A stretch of 64,000 nt of DNA from Eubacterium sp. (GTDB lineage: Bacteria > Bacillota > Clostridia > Lachnospirales > Lachnospiraceae), in assembly GCA_024684035.1 (NCBI GenBank), contig JAIKXQ010000038.1:28299-92298 (forward strand), given 5' to 3'. Each line of letters begins with the position of its first letter. The stretch's first letter is position 1. The notes under the pieces are model-generated. The model ran no database searches and was not told the DNA's origin. It saw only the letters and a list, made by a program, of their open reading frames with translations. The position numbers and the translations under genes were made by a program. Positions 61,283 through 64,000 of the stretch are shown here, in pieces.

Positions 61283-62677
61283 TTAGAAATCAAATTTTCC
61301 CTCGAACCACTTCTCGAGATCCTCGATCTTCACGCGCTCCTGCTCCATAGTGTCACGGTTACGGATGGTAACTGCGTGATCCTCTTCGGAATCGAAGTCG
61401 TAGGTGATACAGAACGGTGTTCCGATCTCATCCTGACGGCGGTATCTCTTACCAATAGCTCCGCGGTCGTCGTACTCACAGTTGAACTTGGAGGAAAGCA
61501 TATCGAATACTTTCTCAGCAGACTCACCAAGCTTCTTGGAGAGCGGAAGTACGGCAGCCTTTACCGGTGCCAATGCCGGATGGAAGTGCATAACGGTACG
61601 AACGTCGTTCTTCTCGGCATCCAGAACTTCCTCGTCATAGGCTGCGCAGAGGAAGGCAAGAACTACACGGTCTGCACCGAGAGAAGGCTCGATTACGTAA
61701 GGGATGTACTTCTCATTCTTTGAATCATCGAAGTATGTCATATCCTGGCCGGATACTTCCTGATGACGGCCGAGGTCGTAATCTGTACGGTCGGCAACGC
61801 CCCAGAGCTCGCCCCAGCCGAACGGGAAGAGGAACTCAAAGTCCGTAGTCGCCTTGGAATAGAAGGCCAGTTCTTCCTTCGAATGGTCGCGCAGACGGAG
61901 ATTTTCTTCCTTGATGCCTAGGGACAGCAGCCAGTCCCGGCAGAAGCCGCGCCAATAGCTGAACCACTCCAGGTCTTCCCCGGGCTTACAGAAAAACTCC
62001 AGCTCCATCTGCTCAAATTCACGGATGCGGAAAATAAAGTTGCCGGGGGTGATTTCGTTGCGGAAGGATTTGCCAATCTGACCGACGCCCATCGGCAGCT
62101 TCTTCCTGGTAGTGCGGACGATGGACTTGAAGTTGACGAAAATGCCCTGGGCAGTTTCAGGCCGCAGGTAAATCTCGTTGGAGGAATCTTCGGTCACGCC
62201 CTGATGGGTCTTGAACATCAGGTTGAACTTGCGGATGCCGGTAAAATCCTTCTTGCCGCAGGTCGGGCAGACGATGTCGTGCTCGGCGATAAAGGTTTCG
62301 TACTGCTCGTTGGTCCAGCCGTCCGCCTGGATTTCTTCGCCGTGGGCCTTGCCGTAATCCTCGATCAGCTTGTCGGCGCGGAAGCGGGCTTTACAGGCCT
62401 TGCAGTCCATCAGCGGGTCGTTGAAGGTGCCGACGTGTCCGCTGGCTACCCAGACCTGACGGTTCATCAGGATAGCGCTGTCCAGCCCGACGTTGTATTT
62501 GCTCTCCTGGACGAATTTCTTCCACCAGGCTTTTTTGACGTTGTTTTTGAACTCGACGCCCAGCGGGCCGTAGTCCCAGGCGTTCGCCAGGCCGCCGTAA
62601 ATCTCGCTGCCGGGATAGACAAAGCCGCGGTTCTTGCACAGGGCCACCAGCTTGTCCATGGTCAGTTTGTCGCTCAT
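61283..62677 (-). CDS. glyS: Glycyl-tRNA synthetase, class II dimeric type
   Basis: This 464-residue single-chain enzyme has the start [35 protein letters not shown] (quoted in part), motif 2 around [35 protein letters not shown] as a zinc-binding-like insert, and motif 3 [18 protein letters not shown]. It charges tRNA-Gly. The reading frame is intact. Codon choice changes within the gene: the 3' part (about 61283-61900) resembles the rest of the window, while the 5' part (about 61930-62677) and the upstream gene share a different, more GC-rich third-position style. AAGGAGGAATTTGG precedes the start. Confidence 0.95.
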   Translation of the reverse strand: MSDKLTMDKLVALCKNRGFVYPGSEIYGGLANAWDYGPLGVEFKNNVKKAWWKKFVQESKYNVGLDSAILMNRQVWVASGHVGTFNDPLMDCKACKARFRADKLIEDYGKAHGEEIQADGWTNEQYETFIAEHDIVCPTCGKKDFTGIRKFNLMFKTHQGVTEDSSNEIYLRPETAQGIFVNFKSIVRTTRKKLPMGVGQIGKSFRNEITPGNFIFRIREFEQMELEFFCKPGEDLEWFSYWRGFCRDWLLSLGIKEENLRLRDHSKEELAFYSKATTDFEFLFPFGWGELWGVADRTDYDLGRHQEVSGQDMTYFDDSKNEKYIPYVIEPSLGADRVVLAFLCAAYDEEVLDAEKNDVRTVMHFHPALAPVKAAVLPLSKKLGESAEKVFDMLSSKFNCEYDDRGAIGKRYRRQDEIGTPFCITYDFDSEEDHAVTIRNRDTMEQERVKIEDLEKWFEGKFDF

Positions 62678-62794
62678 AAACCAAATTCCTCCTTCAGGTC
62701 TCCGAATAAATAACCTTCTGTATCTTATGATTTTTGCCCTGTTTTGTCAAGATATATCCACCACTTTCAGACTGTTCAAAAGCCTGTACAGGAA

Positions 62795-62830
62795 TAAAAA
62801 AGCGATGACCCGTTTTTCCCGGACCATCGC
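62795..62830 (-). terminator. Terminator of SH3-repeat gene
   Basis: AGCGATGGTCCGGG-AAAAA-CGGGTCATCGCTTTTTTATT on the minus strand, about 20 bases past the stop. Confidence 0.85.
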
Positions 62831-62850
62831 TGGCAGGCTCTATAAAAGGA

Positions 62851-64000
62851 TCAGCCCTGTTCAATCCTGTCTGTGGAGACCCGGACCGCGTCCGCAGGAA
62901 CAAATCCGCGCACGATGACGCCGTTGTACATCGTTTCCACATAGGCCCACTGGCCGTTCAAATTGAGCGTTGCCAGCAGGGTGACGGTATCGCCGGAGTT
63001 GAGCATCAGGAGGGCGTCGGTCTGTTCCATCGGGTCACTGGTCACCGCGGTGCGGCAGGATGCCATCACCTGCTGAGTGCCAAAGGCAATGGATGCCATG
63101 CTAGGCAGAGTGCCCTGGAGCTGGAACGCGTTCAGATAGCCGACACGGGTCATCTTGTCCTGGTTGCGGTACATTACCAGCAGCCACTGGCCGTCAAAAC
63201 CGGCCGCATAGATGCTTTCCGTCAGAGTCACCTGGGCGGTGCCGCTGTCGGCACGCAGGCTTTCCGTGTTCGGCGCGGTGTAAACCGGCAGAGTCTGACC
63301 CACGCTCAGGCTGCAGGTGGTAAAGCAGAGACTGGCAGGCTGGGCTGCAGGGGCGGGAAGGCTGGCAGCTTCAGGGCTGTAGCTTCCGGCATCGGGAAAG
63401 TATGTCTGACCCGGTGCGGTGTCTCCCAGGGCTTTCCCAAAGTCACCGGCAGAACCGCTCATTCCGTAAGACGGATCGGCGTATCCGGAGGAAGGAGTGT
63501 TATATCCGTAGCTCGTATCCGGCATCACGCTCCCGCAGGAAGGACCGGCCGGAGGATTCTCGGTAATAATGGTTGTGGATTTGTTGGAATAGTCGTAATA
63601 ATTGATACCGCCGCTTTTGCCCACCATACCGGTGCCGCAGCCGGAAGAAGGATATGAATACGTGCAGGCAGTGACCAGATCAGCCCGGATATAGCCTACG
63701 CCGCCGTAAAAGCGGACCTGATACCAGTATACGCCGCACTGGCAGACGATGCCGTACACATAGACCGTGGTTCCGCGGCACACCTGGGTGATGACAGATC
63801 CATTGGGGGTGACCCGCACGTTGACGGCGTTCATGTTGGTATAGCCGGTAAAGCTGGCCGTACAGGTATAGGGCGTCACAGGCCCATAACCAGCACAGCC
63901 GACGGTGGTGATCAGGTCGGAGCGGACCCAGCCGGTGAAACCGCCGGAAAGCACCTGATACCAGACAGTGCCGCTTCCGTCAGAAACAGCGCAGAGCAGC
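62851..64000 (-). CDS. SH3b-repeat protein, 5'-truncated at window edge
   Basis: The frame stays open to the right edge (upstream of the track's GTG it continues as ...SDGSGTVWYQVLSGG), so this is the C-terminal ~380 residues of a longer protein. Two SH3b-type repeats are visible (VWYQVLSGGFTGWVRSDLITTVG and YWYQVRFYGGVGYIRADLV), with VRVTPNGSVITQVCRGTTVYV between. A Gly/Ser/Tyr/Pro-rich linker and two further weak SH3-like units follow (LPVYTAPNTESLRAD; YNGVIVRGFVPADAV). Such repeats bind cell wall or scaffold secreted proteins. Codon usage differs from the first 61 kb. Confidence 0.8.
   Translation of the reverse strand, partial: LLCAVSDGSGTVWYQVLSGGFTGWVRSDLITTVGCAGYGPVTPYTCTASFTGYTNMNAVNVRVTPNGSVITQVCRGTTVYVYGIVCQCGVYWYQVRFYGGVGYIRADLVTACTYSYPSSGCGTGMVGKSGGINYYDYSNKSTTIITENPPAGPSCGSVMPDTSYGYNTPSSGYADPSYGMSGSAGDFGKALGDTAPGQTYFPDAGSYSPEAASLPAPAAQPASLCFTTCSLSVGQTLPVYTAPNTESLRADSGTAQVTLTESIYAAGFDGQWLLVMYRNQDKMTRVGYLNAFQLQGTLPSMASIAFGTQQVMASCRTAVTSDPMEQTDALLMLNSGDTVTLLATLNLNGQWAYVETMYNGVIVRGFVPADAVRVSTDRIEQG

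Overview
The window looks like chromosome of an anaerobic Firmicute of the class Clostridia, most likely a gut Lachnospiraceae. Support comes from lipoprotein-type sugar-binding proteins under LacI-type operators, HprK, a T-box leader, a lysyl-tRNA synthetase with a C-terminal tRNA-binding domain, a hybrid-cluster protein, GlyQS-type glycyl-tRNA synthetase, a carbamate kinase and Thr/Pro-linked modular cellulase architecture. No rRNA, tRNA, CRISPR array or prophage was seen. The last ~2 kb (about 61.9-64 kb) has visibly different codon choice, and the switch falls inside glyS, so that end is either a recombinant import or an assembly chimera.

Layout. 0-6 kb: two sugar-type binding lipoproteins, galM, a flavodoxin and a small membrane protein, all on minus; galM and the first lipoprotein gene share a LacI/CcpA-like operator. 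6-8 kb: an intact-looking IS200/IS605-type element (TnpA plus TnpB). 8-11.4 kb: acylphosphatase, Na/phosphate cotransporter-PhoU protein and an unknown protein with a Tudor-like module. 11.7-15 kb: a tryptophan ABC transporter (trpXYZ) behind a Trp-specifier T-box, whose promoter is embedded in the terminator of the upstream purine nucleoside phosphorylase. 16.3-18 kb: tsaE-tsaB-rimI. 18.2-25.1 kb: cyclophilin, YigZ, a class A penicillin-binding protein and an MBOAT/SGNH O-acetylation pair. 25.7-30.5 kb: ftsH-uvrC-hprK. 31-37 kb: small membrane protein, PfkB-family sugar-phosphate kinase, a large surface protein, and a FIST plus soluble chemoreceptor pair. 37.2-43.5 kb: a three-gene sensory cluster (huge binding lipoprotein, double-receiver protein, hybrid kinase with REC and Hpt). 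44.7-47.2 kb: greA-lysS. 47.4-49.4 kb: a GH5 cellulase. 49.8-52.6 kb: SprT-like protein, small membrane protein, LCP ligase. 53.3-57.8 kb: class Ic aminotransferase, PgeF, Hcp. 58-61.1 kb: phasin-like protein, UbiB-family kinase, carbamate kinase. 61.3-64 kb: glyS and a truncated SH3-repeat protein.

The most unusual feature of the window is two families of intergenic structured repeats. Family I is a short hairpin module (core TCTCATAGG...CCTATGAGA) that recurs at about nine places, nearly always abutting the intrinsic terminator of a gene. Family II is a 210-270 bp MITE-like element in four full copies plus an arm fragment; the outer arms differ between copies, yet within each copy the two arms match each other, which is the signature of structure kept by compensatory change. 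I did not see coding capacity in either family, and I cannot tell without a search whether they are already described.
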